From Paratinospora sagittata (Eukaryota; Streptophyta; Magnoliopsida; Ranunculales; Menispermaceae): a stretch of 64,000 bases of DNA. Of the stretch, positions 45,106-55,215 are shown in pieces (within the stretch, counting starts at the first letter, position 1; every line of letters starts with the position of its first letter). A program made the translations under genes and the position numbers. The notes under the pieces are model-generated. The model saw nothing but the letters and a program-made list of their open reading frames with translations. It was not told the origin of the DNA and made no database searches. Location of the stretch: assembly GCA_035771175.1 (NCBI GenBank), contig CM069611.1:18363366-18427365 (forward strand), read 5' to 3'.

Positions 45106-47749
45106 TGTTAACCTAAGTGGTTCATCACTTAGAACGTCCCTAAATATACTGTGATGAAGTATATTTTAATGATCACAAACGAAATCTCTTTTGGTGCTAA
45201 CGAACGTTTATTAAGAACTTATCTCAGCACCTCAGGAATGCAGAAAGTCAAAGATTGATTCGATCAAGGAATTAGAGATCATATCATATGTTCAAGATCG
45301 CTTCATTCAAAGAACCTCAATGTTCACATCATGATTTCAAGATCACACCACTCGAACGACTCTATCAAACTTCAAGTCTACATCTTTCGATCAACGTTCA
45401 AGACATTCAACTCAGCGCGAAGTTCTAATTGAAGATCTCATAATAAAGAATTGGATTTAAAGATTATGAGAAAATGGAAAATACACAGTATTTAAGGTAT
45501 ATATATCTCTAATCGACATTGCTCAAACGTTTTCCAATACCATGCGCAAATCACTTACATATTTGCAACTTTTGATCATACGTTTTACAGTATTTCAAAT
45601 GATTTAATTCTCTATATTTAATTTGAAATTTATCAAGTTTTTATTTGCATTTATCGTATATTTAATAATGAGTCAAAACTATTTGTAAAGAGTCTTTCAG
45701 GACACTAATGAGTTAGCAGCGCTCTCCTGAACTTGATAAGTCAGGACACTGATAGTTCATTAGGACGCTGATAACATTCAAGGTTGATTTGAATTGATTC
45801 ATAAGGACGCTTACTTGTATAGTAGCAGCCTCCCTTTAGTCAACCTCTAAAGTTGTCAGGACGCTGATTCAGTATTAGCTTACTGAAAGATTTCTAAAGT
45901 TCTTCAAAGAATTTATCTTTGAGGGCGCTGATAGTTATAAGTTGAATAAACTATCAGAATGCTACCTGGATAGGAGCGCCCTCACCTTTGGGAATCAACA
46001 TAATAACTTTCAAGACACTGATTGTCCTTCAGCGCGCTTTGTATTATTGTTTAAATGTTTTTAAATATGTGATAGAACGCTTACAGTGTTGTAGCACCCT
46101 CGTGCACTTAATTGTTTTAAAACATAGTAAAACACTAATTGTGCATTAGTGCCCTCAGGGTTAAGTCGTTTAAGTGTCAAAGAAAGTCAGAACGCTCACG
46201 TTTCAGTAATGCCCTGACTTCATTGTTCAGCAGGACGCTTATGCGTAATGAGCGCCCTCAAGGAACAAAATGACAAAGTTGATATTATGCGTCAGGACAC
46301 TGATTGTGGAATCAGGACGCTAATTCAACAACCATCACTGTTCTAATATGTACATTATATAAGTCTACTTTTTCAGAACAAATCTTTGCGCAGAGTCCTT
46401 TTTAGATTTATCAGAGATTTTCTCTGATACATGAATTAAGTTTTTCTAAAACGTTTCTTTTTCATGTAATCTGAAAAGAACCAAGATGTCAGAGAAAATT
46501 ACAGTTTTCATTTTCATATAACATTCTAGCCATTGTGTGTAAACGTTCATATTATTTGAACTTTAAATGTCTAACGGCTATGTCCTACTAAGTCTATAAA
46601 TACTAACACTTAAGACTAAATAACTTGCCGATAATTTTTATTGTGCTAACACTTTTTCAAAGTTAATCTGTGTCAAAATGTTTTTCAAATACCTAAACTT
46701 TCAAAGTATTTTTCACTAATACCTTTATGTATTCAAAATATTTTCATATCGAGCTTCAATTATATGTTATCTTTGAAAATCTATTTGATCTGGTATCTAC
46801 TCAAATTCTCAGCACTGATCTTTACTTGATATCAATCTTGTTGAATAAAGAATTTGAGAAATAGTTCGAGATATACAGTTGTACTTGATTTCATATCTTA
46901 AGTACTGTATCGAACTATATCAGTAGTTGAGTCAACTACTGAACACTGAACACTGAACCAGAAGTTTTCATACTTATATTCTATATCTATTTTGAAAGTT
47001 GTCTGTGTCTTTGATTTACACTAGTCTTTCATTTTCTATGTCAATGTTTCTTTGGTATCATATTATTTTTGAAAAAGCACTGATTTTCATATCACATCAT
47101 TCTTATTTTTCGAAACTGCACTTGAGCAATACCAAACATTGATAGGTAAAGGACTGTAAGTGTATTTTCTCTTAACATTACATATTCATATTTCATATCT
47201 TTATAATGCTATGTACTGAGTTTAATTGTAAAGTGTTCTACTCAGTTAAAACCAACATTATCTTGTGTTGTAATGCTAGTGTGTTTCTGGATCGAAACAA
47301 CCAAGACAAATGAATGTAGTTCGCTTAATGATTTCAGGATTGAAATCATGTTAAGGTTATCTCTGAACCTGTAAAAGAGAAACGGTTATTCCTTATCCCA
47401 TAAAAGGAACATGGGTTTTTCTTAATCCCAAAAAGAGGAAAATGGTTCATCCTTGGCCTGTGAAAGGATAGGTTTGCCCTTAACCGGTAAAAGGGCAATC
47501 GTAACGGTTTGGTTCTCACCCGTAAGAGAATCAGTTAGTGGATTGAGAAAATCCTAATCGGGAGGTTAGGTAGTGGACGTAGGCTTGGCCGAACCACTAT
47601 AAATCTTGTGTGTCTCACGTTTGCAATTTAGTCTAAGTTTTGTTTTTGCCTTCAATTCCAATACACTCATGTATATCACTAAGTTATTGGAAGAGAAATT
47701 TAAAATTGACCATCTCACCCAATTCACCCCCCTTTTGGGTAGACCAACA
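45106..47749 (+). mobile_element. LTR-b: SIRE-like solo LTR (2644 bp), TTGGG duplication, nested in LTR-a
   Basis: Starts TGTTAACCTAAGTGGTTCAT and ends TTGGGTAGACCAACA. Perfect TTGGG at 45101-45105 and 47750-47754. It has the GGACGCT hairpin array of C1 and the 37772 LTR, and the start resembles LTR-a (TGTTARCCYAAGTGGT). It contains GTAAAAGAGAA-type short repeats (47350-47540). No coding sequence. Confidence 0.9.
45695..46330. repeat. Hairpin array in LTR-b
   Basis: About eleven AGGACGCT/AGCGCCCT pairs with decay, e.g. AGGACGCT at 46232-46239 with AGCGCCCT at 46251-46258, followed by CAAGGAACAAAATGACAAAG as in the other two LTRs. Confidence 0.8.
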
Positions 47750-47763
47750 TTGGGTGTCCAACA

Positions 47764-48433
47764 ACACTATGTCAGAAATAGATCAAAACCGCTCACATTG
47801 GTCCTACTTCCCTCTCTAAGATGAAATAGCCGAGTGACTATGTTGTGGAGGATGTGAGGAATCAAATCGAGGTCCGAATTCTTGAGTGTTTTGGGGACCG
47901 CATCATAATGTTTTGAAGATAACAAATTTAGAGCAACAAGCGAATCATAATTTGGGAAGTGAACTATCACATTTTCTTCAGTAGCAATTAGCCGACCCTT
48001 ATTGGGAATATCAAAATGGCTCGCAAACAATTCAGGAGTGATCTCAAAATCTTTCCCTAGAACAACAGTCTCATACACACATCCATCGGCATGTTTCATT
48101 TTAACAGTTGTGAACAAGATGCGAATTAGAGTGGGGTACCATTTGTTTTTATAGGTGAATAATGGGATACCCTTGGTGGGTTAAATACTCTTCAACAGGA
48201 ATCATACACCGTCGAAAGAAGTCAAGATCAATCCAAGCATCGTTAGTTACAGTGTGAGAGATGTAACGTGCACTAATTTCCTCGTAAACATCGACTGAGG
48301 ATGGTGTGCGAGGAATGGATGATCGAGGACGTGTGGGATGGTCCTGTCGTGTCGTAACACAATGTTCCGGATCCAGTTCGGGTGATGGAACCCTGGGATT
48401 GGTTGTTCTAAGTGGTTTTCTCTTGGGTGCCAT
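47764..48433 (-). pseudogene. C2 envelope-like ORF, N-terminal part
   Basis: Start ATG at 48433 (MAPKRKPLRTTNPRVPSPEL), a basic Pro-rich segment, then SARYISHTVTNDAWIDLDFF and VEEYLTHQGYPIIHL. After a frameshift near 48130 the reading continues with DGCVYETVVLGKDFEITPEL and LASKHYDAV-like text up to the insertion at 47763. The F/Y..L and DG..ETxVxGxxxxI pattern also occurs in chromovirus ORF0, suggesting a shared plant transposon-protein fold. Placement after RNase H and before the 3' LTR fits SIRE ORF3. Function unproven. Confidence 0.62.
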
Positions 48434-48824
48434 GAACAGTGATGGGATTTGAAGAGAGAATCAAATGATGATGAATCAAAGCGAAATCAAAGAGTTGGAG
48501 AGGAATTTTACTGTTCTTTTGCGTCGATTTCAGCAAAGAATGCTGAAAAGCGATGAAGATTTGAGCAAGAATAAGATTGGAGGGACCACCAGTAGCGTGC
48601 TATTTGCTGTTGAAATGAAGAAAAAGATCTCATGCCTGACTTATATATACACTGTGTAAACAGTTTTGATATTGATAGCGCGTTATAGCTCCGTCCAGAA
48701 ATGATAGTTGTTAAGAACTATGATAACGGGTTATAGCCGATGATAGCGCACTGTAGCTTGTTTCCAGACAATACTGTGAGCGAGCTATAGCTATTTTAGC
48801 CTGCTATTGATTCATGAGTGATAA
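48434..48824 (-). other. C2 spacer upstream of the envelope-like ORF, with palindromes
   Basis: Non-coding. It carries GATAGCGCGTTATAGCT (48674-48690), GATAACGGGTTATAGCC (48722-48738), GATAGCGCACTGTAGCT and GAGCTATAGCTATTTTAGC (48782 onward), near-palindromes like those of LTR-a. They stand just before the envelope-like ORF on the minus strand, where a subgenomic promoter could lie. Confidence 0.55.
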
Positions 48825-49278
48825 TTATTTCATAATTTCATCATTTTTATGATTAAAAGACATTCTAAACGTGATCAAATACTCTGAATCAAAGATTTGA
48901 TGCATTCGATTTGCTAACATGCCCAATTTTCGACGAATCTGTATAAATTGATCCTTTGGTAATGCCTTCGTAAAAATGTCAGCAATTTGATCTTTTGTAC
49001 CAACATGGGTCAATTTTACATCTCCTTTTTGCACATGATCTCTAAGAAAATGATGTTTAATTTTAATGTGCTTGGTCCTTGGGTGCAATATTTATAACAC
49101 TTGTGTTATCACAAAATATTTCCGCACACTCAAAGTCAATTTGGTAATCCTCAAGTAGTTGTTTCATATATAAGATTTGAGTACAACAACTACCAGCTGC
49201 AACATATTCCGCTTCAGCCATGGATAATGCCACTGAATTTTGTTTCTTGCTAAACCAAGAAATTAAAGAATTTCCCAT
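48825..49278 (-). pseudogene. C2 RNase H
   Basis: SWFSKKQNSVALSMAEAEYV and AAGSCCTQILYMKQLLEDYQ, then after a frameshift at about 49075 TKHIKIKHHFLRDHVQKGDV and DIFTKALPKDQFIQIRRKLG, the standard end of copia pol. The catalytic Glu of AEAEYV is present. The TKHI-DIFTK block is the last part of Pol, and the envelope-like region follows. Confidence 0.88.
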
Positions 49279-50005
49279 AAAGTGACAAAATCATGAGGTA
49301 CTTCTCCTATCGATGAGACTACCTAAGTAGTCGGAATCTACAAAACTCCTAAGCTCAAAGGAAATACCTTTTGGATTCCAAGTTTCAAGATCTATTGTCC
49401 ACTAATATATCTAAAATTTCATTTAACACATTTTAGATGTGATTCTCCGGGACTTGACTGAAATCTTGTGCATAGACGAACACTGAACATGATGTTCAGT
49501 CTACTTGTTAAGTACAACAAGCTACCAATCATGTTTCTATAAAGCTTAGTGTCTATAGGTTTTCCCTTTTCATCTTTGTCCATTTTTACAGCTGAGTTGC
49601 ATGGGGTTTCAATTGTTTTCAAGTTTTCAAAGTTGAATTTCTTTATCATGTCCTTAGCATACTTGCTTTGGCTCAAGTATGTACTGTTTGGTAATTGCTT
49701 GATTTGCAGGCCTAAAAAGTATGTAAGTTCACCCGTCGTACTCATCTCAAATTCATCTTGCATAAGTTTAGAAAATTATTTGCAAAGATGATTATTTGAG
49801 GCACCAAAGATAATATCATCAACATATATTTGCACAAGCAACATATTATTATCTTTGTGCTTAATGAACAACGTTAGGTCTAATTTACCCTTCAGAAATT
49901 TGTGCTCAAGAAGGAATGTGCTTAATCTATCGTACCAAGCTCTACGAGCTTGTTTTAAACCATATAACGCCTTGTTTAGCCTAAACACATGATATGGGTT
50001 TTGAT
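49279..50005 (-). pseudogene. C2 reverse transcriptase, C-terminal part
   Basis: From the E3 insertion site: HVFRLNKALYGLKQARRAWY, FIKHKDNNMLLVQIYVDDII with the intact YVDD catalytic box, FGASN, then DEFEMSTTGELTYFLGLQIK and LSQSKYAKDMIKKFNFEN. Stops at about 49773 and 49418 break it; RT then runs into the RNase H lead-in. The first third of RT lies on the other side of E3 (60746-61004). Confidence 0.88.
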
Positions 50006-51232
50006 TGTCACACCCGGCCCAAACGCGCCTAAACCGGCGGGACTCTCACGGACGGGGCGCGAATGCATTATAATAATAACAGAGTGCGCAGAAACACGAT
50101 TAAGTACAAGTCTGATTTCATTATTTTCAAAATATATTTGTACATGAAATAGTTAAGGGAACATTTTCCCAAAATCCCCAATGAATAATACAAAGGGTAC
50201 AAAATGTAGGCAAAAAGACCTGCACCCAGTCCACCCTAATCTCCTGTGAAAAATTGGATAACAACGGGATGAGCTACACGCTTAGTGGGTAAAATAGTTC
50301 GTGAATATAACAATTAATAAAGCAAACTTCATAATCCAATATCTTAAATACACATCAGAGCATCATAATCAATCCAACATGTATGTATGCATAACACCGT
50401 CTCGTATTGGTTTAATGATTGTACATCGCCTTAGTTCACGTACAGATGTCCCTCCCCAGGAGTAGTTGGGTTCTCATTGTACGTCCCTCCTCAGGAATGA
50501 TGCTCTGGATTCATGTACAAATGTCCCTCCCCAGGAGTAGTCATGTTCTCATTGTACGTCCCTCTCCAGAGTAATATAATGAATAACGAGCATTGCTTCT
50601 AACTATTCTATGAATCATAAACCACAAACGTCCCTTGCTTTCAAATAAGACCAACCATATCAGTCTCCAGTTGAGAGGTGAGACACGAGGTCTACTTAAA
50701 AACCAATCGTCTAGAGCAGCATGCTGCCTCCCGTTCACTATTTAAAGTTACTGAGGACAAGAGTGAGTCTGGTTGAGCCAAATTGATCACTAATTTGGCA
50801 TAACAACAGTATAATACATGAATTTAAAATATACAGGCATAAGTATGACAAGTATAAACATTATACGCAATAATGAAGTATAAATGAATGGTAGACATAA
50901 TGATAAATGAATGTAAACTTTAATAAAAGTTATTAGACACGCAAACTTATGTTTCGTTCCCCACCTTCAGATAGAAAACTCCTTTGAAAACTGGAGCCTT
51001 CCCCCGGGCAGCACCGAGTTGCACCGCACAGAGAGTCTCGGAGAGAGAGTTTCGAAAGAGAAGACAAAAACTCAAAATGAGTGAAAGAGAGGAGAAAAAT
51101 CACAAGGAGGAGTGATTTTGGTGTGAGAAATGAGGAGGGGGGAGGGGTTCTTAAATAGGAAAAATGGTGCCTGAATGTTCGAGCAGGTTGCCCGAACAAT
51201 TTTTTTTTTTTCTGCAAACCTAGGGTATTACA
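50006..51232 (-). repeat. E3 3' LTR (1227 bp)
   Basis: Starts TGTCACACCCGGCCCAAACG and ends CCTAGGGTATTACA. Contains two copies of a 70-base unit (ACGTACAGATGTCCCTCCCC and CATTGTACGTCCCTC, about 50436-50575). Compared with the other LTR it lacks about 120-160 bases around the CAACGTCTGGTGATCC block. TATA-like TATTTAAG on the minus strand lies near 51150-51158. Confidence 0.88.
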
Positions 51233-51249
51233 CTCTGCCCCCCTTAAAA
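51233..51249 (-). other. E3 polypurine tract
   Basis: Minus strand TTTTAAGGGGGGCAGAG, directly before the LTR start TGTAATACC. Identical in layout to E1 and E4. Confidence 0.87.
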
Positions 51250-51266
51250 GGATTTCGTCCTCGAAA

Positions 51267-51785
51267 TCAGTCCAAGTAGTCATGATAGTTAATTGCGTGA
51301 GATTCACTGTCGTCGTCATCATTTGCTAGTTCAGGGTAATGCCTGTATGGTCCTTGAATGGCACTGTGGCCGATGGAATCCTCAACATCATGACACCATG
51401 GCGAGCAAATGGAGTTGGATTCATCCTCAGAAGATTCCAACATTTGCTTAACAGATGGTGGTGTAGGGCGTTGGTCGCATCGTTTAAGGAGAGGTAGGTT
51501 GAGCAGTGGGATGCTTTTTCGTGTTGTTGCTTGAATCCGGCTGCCTGGCAATTTTGGTAGAAGATCCTGCCAAGATGAGGGCACGGGATTGTTTTGGGCA
51601 AAATTGTTACGAAAAAGCCATGCACGCTCTGGCGATAAGGATCGTTGTCTGTGTGGTGATGGAGTTGGTGATGCAAAGTACTTGTGACTAGACTCGGATC
51701 CTGGAGGAGTCGCCACAGGTGGCCAAGGAGGCCATTGCGTGTGTGCGTCACTATATCCATCGATATTAGTTTCAGACATCTGCAT
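51267..51785 (-). CDS. E3 3' accessory ORF (172 aa, unknown function)
   Basis: Open from ATG 51785 to a TGA at 51267. N-terminal part Pro/Ser/His-rich (TQWPPWPPVATPPG, ASPTPSPHRQ), central FRNNFAQNNPVPSSWQDLLP then KLPGSRIQATT, then PPSVKQMLESSEDESNSICS, and an acidic tail (ELANDDDDSESHA) ending NYHDYLD. No known domain, signal peptide or membrane segment. E1 has a decayed version and E4 (63842 onward) an open one with the same ESNSIC-P and DDDSTGHSAIQG-type text. It lies between the chromodomain and the polypurine tract. Intactness in an otherwise broken element is notable, but function is unknown. Confidence 0.6.
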   Translation of the reverse strand: MQMSETNIDGYSDAHTQWPPWPPVATPPGSESSHKYFASPTPSPHRQRSLSPERAWLFRNNFAQNNPVPSSWQDLLPKLPGSRIQATTRKSIPLLNLPLLKRCDQRPTPPSVKQMLESSEDESNSICSPWCHDVEDSIGHSAIQGPYRHYPELANDDDDSESHAINYHDYLD

Positions 51786-51879
51786 AGTTATTCAAGTGAA
51801 ACGATGTATTAAGATATTTGTAACCAAAGTTTCATCATGTTATTGATAAGAAAAATAGTACAATGTATCGCATCATCAG

Positions 51880-52330
51880 TTATTACTAGAAAACAATTTA
51901 GGGTATTTCTGTTTAATTTTTGCTTCTAGCTCCTATGTTGCTTCCTCTGCTCTGTGTTGATCCCAAAGCACCTTCACAAGTGGTATGCTACGTCGCCTTA
52001 GTTCTTGAGTTTTTCTATCCATAATCTGTGTCGCTCTCTCCTTATACTTATTTTCTTCCTCAACCCGAACCTCGACTAGAGGGATGATATGCGAAGGATC
52101 AGGGCGATACTTTCGAAGCATGGATACGTGAAAAATGTCATGAACCTTAGACATGGACAATGGAAGGGACAGACGATAAGCAAGTTTGCCAATACGTTCA
52201 ATGATCTGAAATTGACCGATATGCCGTGGGGAAAGCTTTTTTTATCCCAAAGCGTTTGACACCTCTTGTGGGTAGAACTTTTAGAAAAACTAAGTCCCCC
52301 TTATCAAATTCTAGAGGCTGCCTCCGCTTG
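51880..52330 (-). pseudogene. E3 integrase C-terminus and chromodomain
   Basis: VHDIFHVSMLRKYRPDPSHI, then IMDRKTQELRRRSIPLVKVL with DQHRAEEAT, the C-terminal chromodomain region of Tekay/Del-type integrases, ending with a KIKQKYP tail near 51885. A stop stands where the conserved Trp after EEAT is expected. The preceding linker (KRRQPLEFDKGDLVFLKVLP at about 52320-52260) is frameshifted. The module would target integration to heterochromatin. E1 lost this module by deletion. Confidence 0.82.
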
Positions 52331-52449
52331 TCAGCATAGGTCTTCTATCGACTTTGTGCAACACGAAGTCGCTCCTTTACTAGTGTAATCTTCTCAGAAG
52401 TCTCTTAAACTAGTTCAGGGCACAACTATGGTCGATCTGCCATATCTAA

Positions 52450-53249
52450 CTAGCATACCGCAGATCTGCAAGGGCGACCATAGAGAGCCTCGTACGGTGC
52501 CATGCCGATACTAGTTTGGTATGCAAACTCAGCTAAATGTAAGTTCTTTTCCCATAAGTCATGAAAGTCCAAAATGTAACACCGTAACATGTCTTCCAAG
52601 ATTTGGATAAGACAATCTAACTGTCCATCAGTCAGATGGTGAAAAGCTATGCTCATGGTGATCTTAGTGCCCATTCTACTCTGGAAGCTTGGCCAAAACT
52701 TTGATGTGAATCAAGGGTCTCGATCAGAGACGATCGTGAGTGGTATGCCGTGGAGATGTACGATCTCTCCTTCATATAGTTCAGCAAGTTTGGTAGGGTT
52801 ATCTGAACTTTATATGCAAAAAGTGTGCAGACTTTGTAAGTCTGTCAATGATAACCCAGATAACATTTTGCCTTTTATTATTTCGAGGCAAGGCCGTAAC
52901 AAAATCCATTGTGATGTTCTCCCACTTCCATTCTCCAATAGGTAACGGTTGGAGAAGTCTAGAGGGAAGTCTTCGTTCAGCCTTAACTTGCTGGCAAACG
53001 AGACATCGAACAACGAAGTGTGCAATCACCTTCTTCATTCCAGACATCGAGCTTGACATCCTCGTACATCTTGGCACCCCCAGGATGCATAGTGAACCTC
53101 GAACAGTGCATCTCAGTAAGCACTTCTTTCCGAACCTCAGGATCGTTCAGTAGACATAGGCGTTTTCTATAGAAAACGCCCCCGTCTTTAGAGACCGACC
53201 AGTGAGGAAGGTCCTGTTCGCTGAGTAGAAGTTTGCGTTTCTCCATCAA
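52450..53249 (-). pseudogene. E3 integrase N-terminus and core
   Basis: Zinc-binding region EMHCSRFTMHPGGAKMYEDV and, after a frameshift near 53030, FVVRCLVCQQVKAERR. The core has WENITMDFVTALPRNN with the first catalytic Asp intact. The last block (52450-52674) has HHLTDGQLDCLIQILEDMLR and LAEFAYQTSIGMAPYEALYG; the DGQ(S/T)ER motif has lost its catalytic Glu (LDC). Several frameshifts divide it. It lies between RNase H and the chromodomain. Confidence 0.85.
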
Positions 53250-53282
53250 CCTAAGGTCGTTGGCTTGAGCTGCTGAAATCTT

Positions 53283-53838
53283 TCAAACTAGCTTAGAGTT
53301 GGCTGACAATTGAGAAAGTCGTGATCTTGCTCCCTCCTCGATCAATTGTAGGTTAAAATACTCCATCTTTGTAGCCAACTTCCCCATTTCGAAATTAAGA
53401 TTGCAAGCAACATAAGATTTTCTACTCAGGGCATCAGCGACAACATTGGCCTTACCAGGATGGTACTGGAGTTGAAAGTCATAATCTTTCAAGAATTCCA
53501 ACCATCGTCTTTGGCGGAGGTTTAGGTCTCTCTGGGTGTAGATGAACTTAAGACTCTTGTGATCCGAGAAGACCTCAAACCGTTTACCGTATAGGTAATG
53601 ACGTCATAGCTTCAGTGCAATTACTACAGTTGCAAGTTCCAAGTCATGTGTTGGGTAATTGGCCTCATGAATCTTCAATTGCCTAGAGGCATATGCGACA
53701 ACTTGGCCTTCTTGCATTAGTATGGCACCTAAGCCCTGGAGAGAGGCGTCGGTGTATAGTAAAAATCCAACTGCATTTCTTGGAGTGATTAGTATTGGTG
53801 CTGTCGTGAGGCGCTTTTTCAATTTCTGAAATGATGTT
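53283..53838 (-). pseudogene. E3 RNase H domain
   Basis: [60 protein letters not shown], a stop at about 53604, then a block ending [20 protein letters not shown] and DALSRKS. Catalytic Asp residues of TDAS and of the ADALS block are present. It is out of frame with the upstream RT because of a small deletion near 53860. Confidence 0.86.
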
Positions 53839-55215
53839 TCACAGGCGAGATTCCAAATGACGTATGTCTTTCCTATTGAGCTTTGTCATAGGTTCAGCAA
53901 TCTTTGAGAAGTCCTTGATGAAGCGTCTGTAATAGCCAGCCAAACCAAGAAAACTCATAATTTGAGTAATAGTAGTAGGTTGCTTCCAGTTTAAAACCAT
54001 TTCAACCTTAGAAGGGTCCACCTCAATGCCATTGCCTAAAACCACATGGCCTAGGAATTGAACTCGCTTCGCCCAAAATTCGCACTTACCCAACTTTGCA
54101 TACAACTGGTGGCTTTTCAATGTCCGGAGGACTATCTTCAGATATATCTTATGGTCTTCTTCGGTTGAGGAATTTATCAAGATATCGCCCACAAAAACCA
54201 CCACAAATCGGTCTAAGTATAACTTGAAGATGTGGTTCATCAAATCCATGAATGCAGAAGGTGCATTTGTTAGACCGAACGGCATGACCAAGAACTCGTA
54301 GTGACCGTATCGAGTTCTGAATGTCATCTTGGTAATGTCCGAATCTCGAATACGGAGTTGGTTATAACCGGATCGTAAATCAATCATAGAGAAGTATTTG
54401 GCATCTCTAAGTTGGTCGAACAAGTCATCGATCATGGGCAACGGGTATCTGTTCGTAATGGGGACGTAATTCAGCTTGCGATAGTTGATGCAAAGGCGTA
54501 ACGAACCATCCTTTTTGCAAACAAACAGAACTGGAGAGCCCCAGGGTGATGAACTTTTTCTGATGAAGCCATTACTCTCTAATTCCTTCAGTTGTTTGTC
54601 CAATTCGACTAGCTCGACATTTGACATTCTGTATGGTGGAATTGATATAGGCCCGGTCCCATGTATGAGATTGATTTCAAAATTGAATTCCCTAATCGGA
54701 AGTAGACCAGGAAGGTCGTTTAGAAAAACTGTTGGGAATTCAGATATTACCGGGACATCGTGTACTTCGAGAGGGTACAGTGCTGGTGATTTAATTTCAT
54801 CACCAAGGGATAGAGCTTGAAGTTGTGCCTTGAGAAGTGCAGCAGTCGAGTTGGGTATCCATTTCCTTGTTCCCTGAATCTTGACAAACTCCCCCATGAG
54901 CAAGGTTAACTGAACTTGTTTCTTCATACAATCTATCTTTGCATTCAGTGGTGCGAGCCAGTCCATGCCGAAGATGATGTCGAAGTCTTCAATGTCCATC
55001 ACAAAAAGATCTGAATATATTATATGTTCTAACATTCGAAGCTCACATCGAGAACACTGCGATTTCACGTCAGTACCAGATCCTAAAGGTGATGTAACAT
55101 GTAGTGTGATTTTTGTGGGTTCAGGATGCAACCCTAAATTTCTTATCAATGCAAATGATATAAAAGAATGCGTAACACCCGAATCGAACAAGACATGCCC
55201 CATTGTATTGAACAA
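53839..55215 (-). CDS. E3 protease-reverse transcriptase (458 aa open frame)
   Basis: The longest open frame in the window. Protease at residues 1-90: [20 protein letters not shown] and [20 protein letters not shown]. Linker to about 195. RT from about 200: [60 protein letters not shown], and the catalytic box [13 protein letters not shown], in which the first catalytic Asp of FVDD is Gly, so the enzyme should be inactive. CINYRKLN also replaces CIDYRKLN. It ends in a frameshifted tail ([11 protein letters not shown]) where RNase H should continue. Annotated from the first Met; true translation would start in gag. Confidence 0.85.
   Translation of the reverse strand: MFNTMGHVLFDSGVTHSFISFALIRNLGLHPEPTKITLHVTSPLGSGTDVKSQCSRCELRMLEHIIYSDLFVMDIEDFDIIFGMDWLAPLNAKIDCMKKQVQLTLLMGEFVKIQGTRKWIPNSTAALLKAQLQALSLGDEIKSPALYPLEVHDVPVISEFPTVFLNDLPGLLPIREFNFEINLIHGTGPISIPPYRMSNVELVELDKQLKELESNGFIRKSSSPWGSPVLFVCKKDGSLRLCINYRKLNYVPITNRYPLPMIDDLFDQLRDAKYFSMIDLRSGYNQLRIRDSDITKMTFRTRYGHYEFLVMPFGLTNAPSAFMDLMNHIFKLYLDRFVVVFVGDILINSSTEEDHKIYLKIVLRTLKSHQLYAKLGKCEFWAKRVQFLGHVVLGNGIEVDPSKVEMVLNWKQPTTITQIMSFLGLAGYYRRFIKDFSKIAEPMTKLNRKDIRHLESRL

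Larger units (their letters stand above)
43167..47763 (+). mobile_element. LTR-a: SIRE-like solo LTR (1948 bp without insertion)
   Basis: Starts TGTTAGCCCAAGTGGTTTTT and ends TTGGG (45105), resuming after the nested LTR-b with TGTCCAACA (47755-47763). Flanks are ACACC (43162-43166) and ACACT (47764-47768), 4 of 5 identical. There is no internal region, so it is a solo LTR. It splits the C2 envelope-like ORF without shifting its frame once removed. The 3' half has GAAAAAGG-type short repeats, and a palindrome cluster lies at 43748-43960. Confidence 0.85.
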
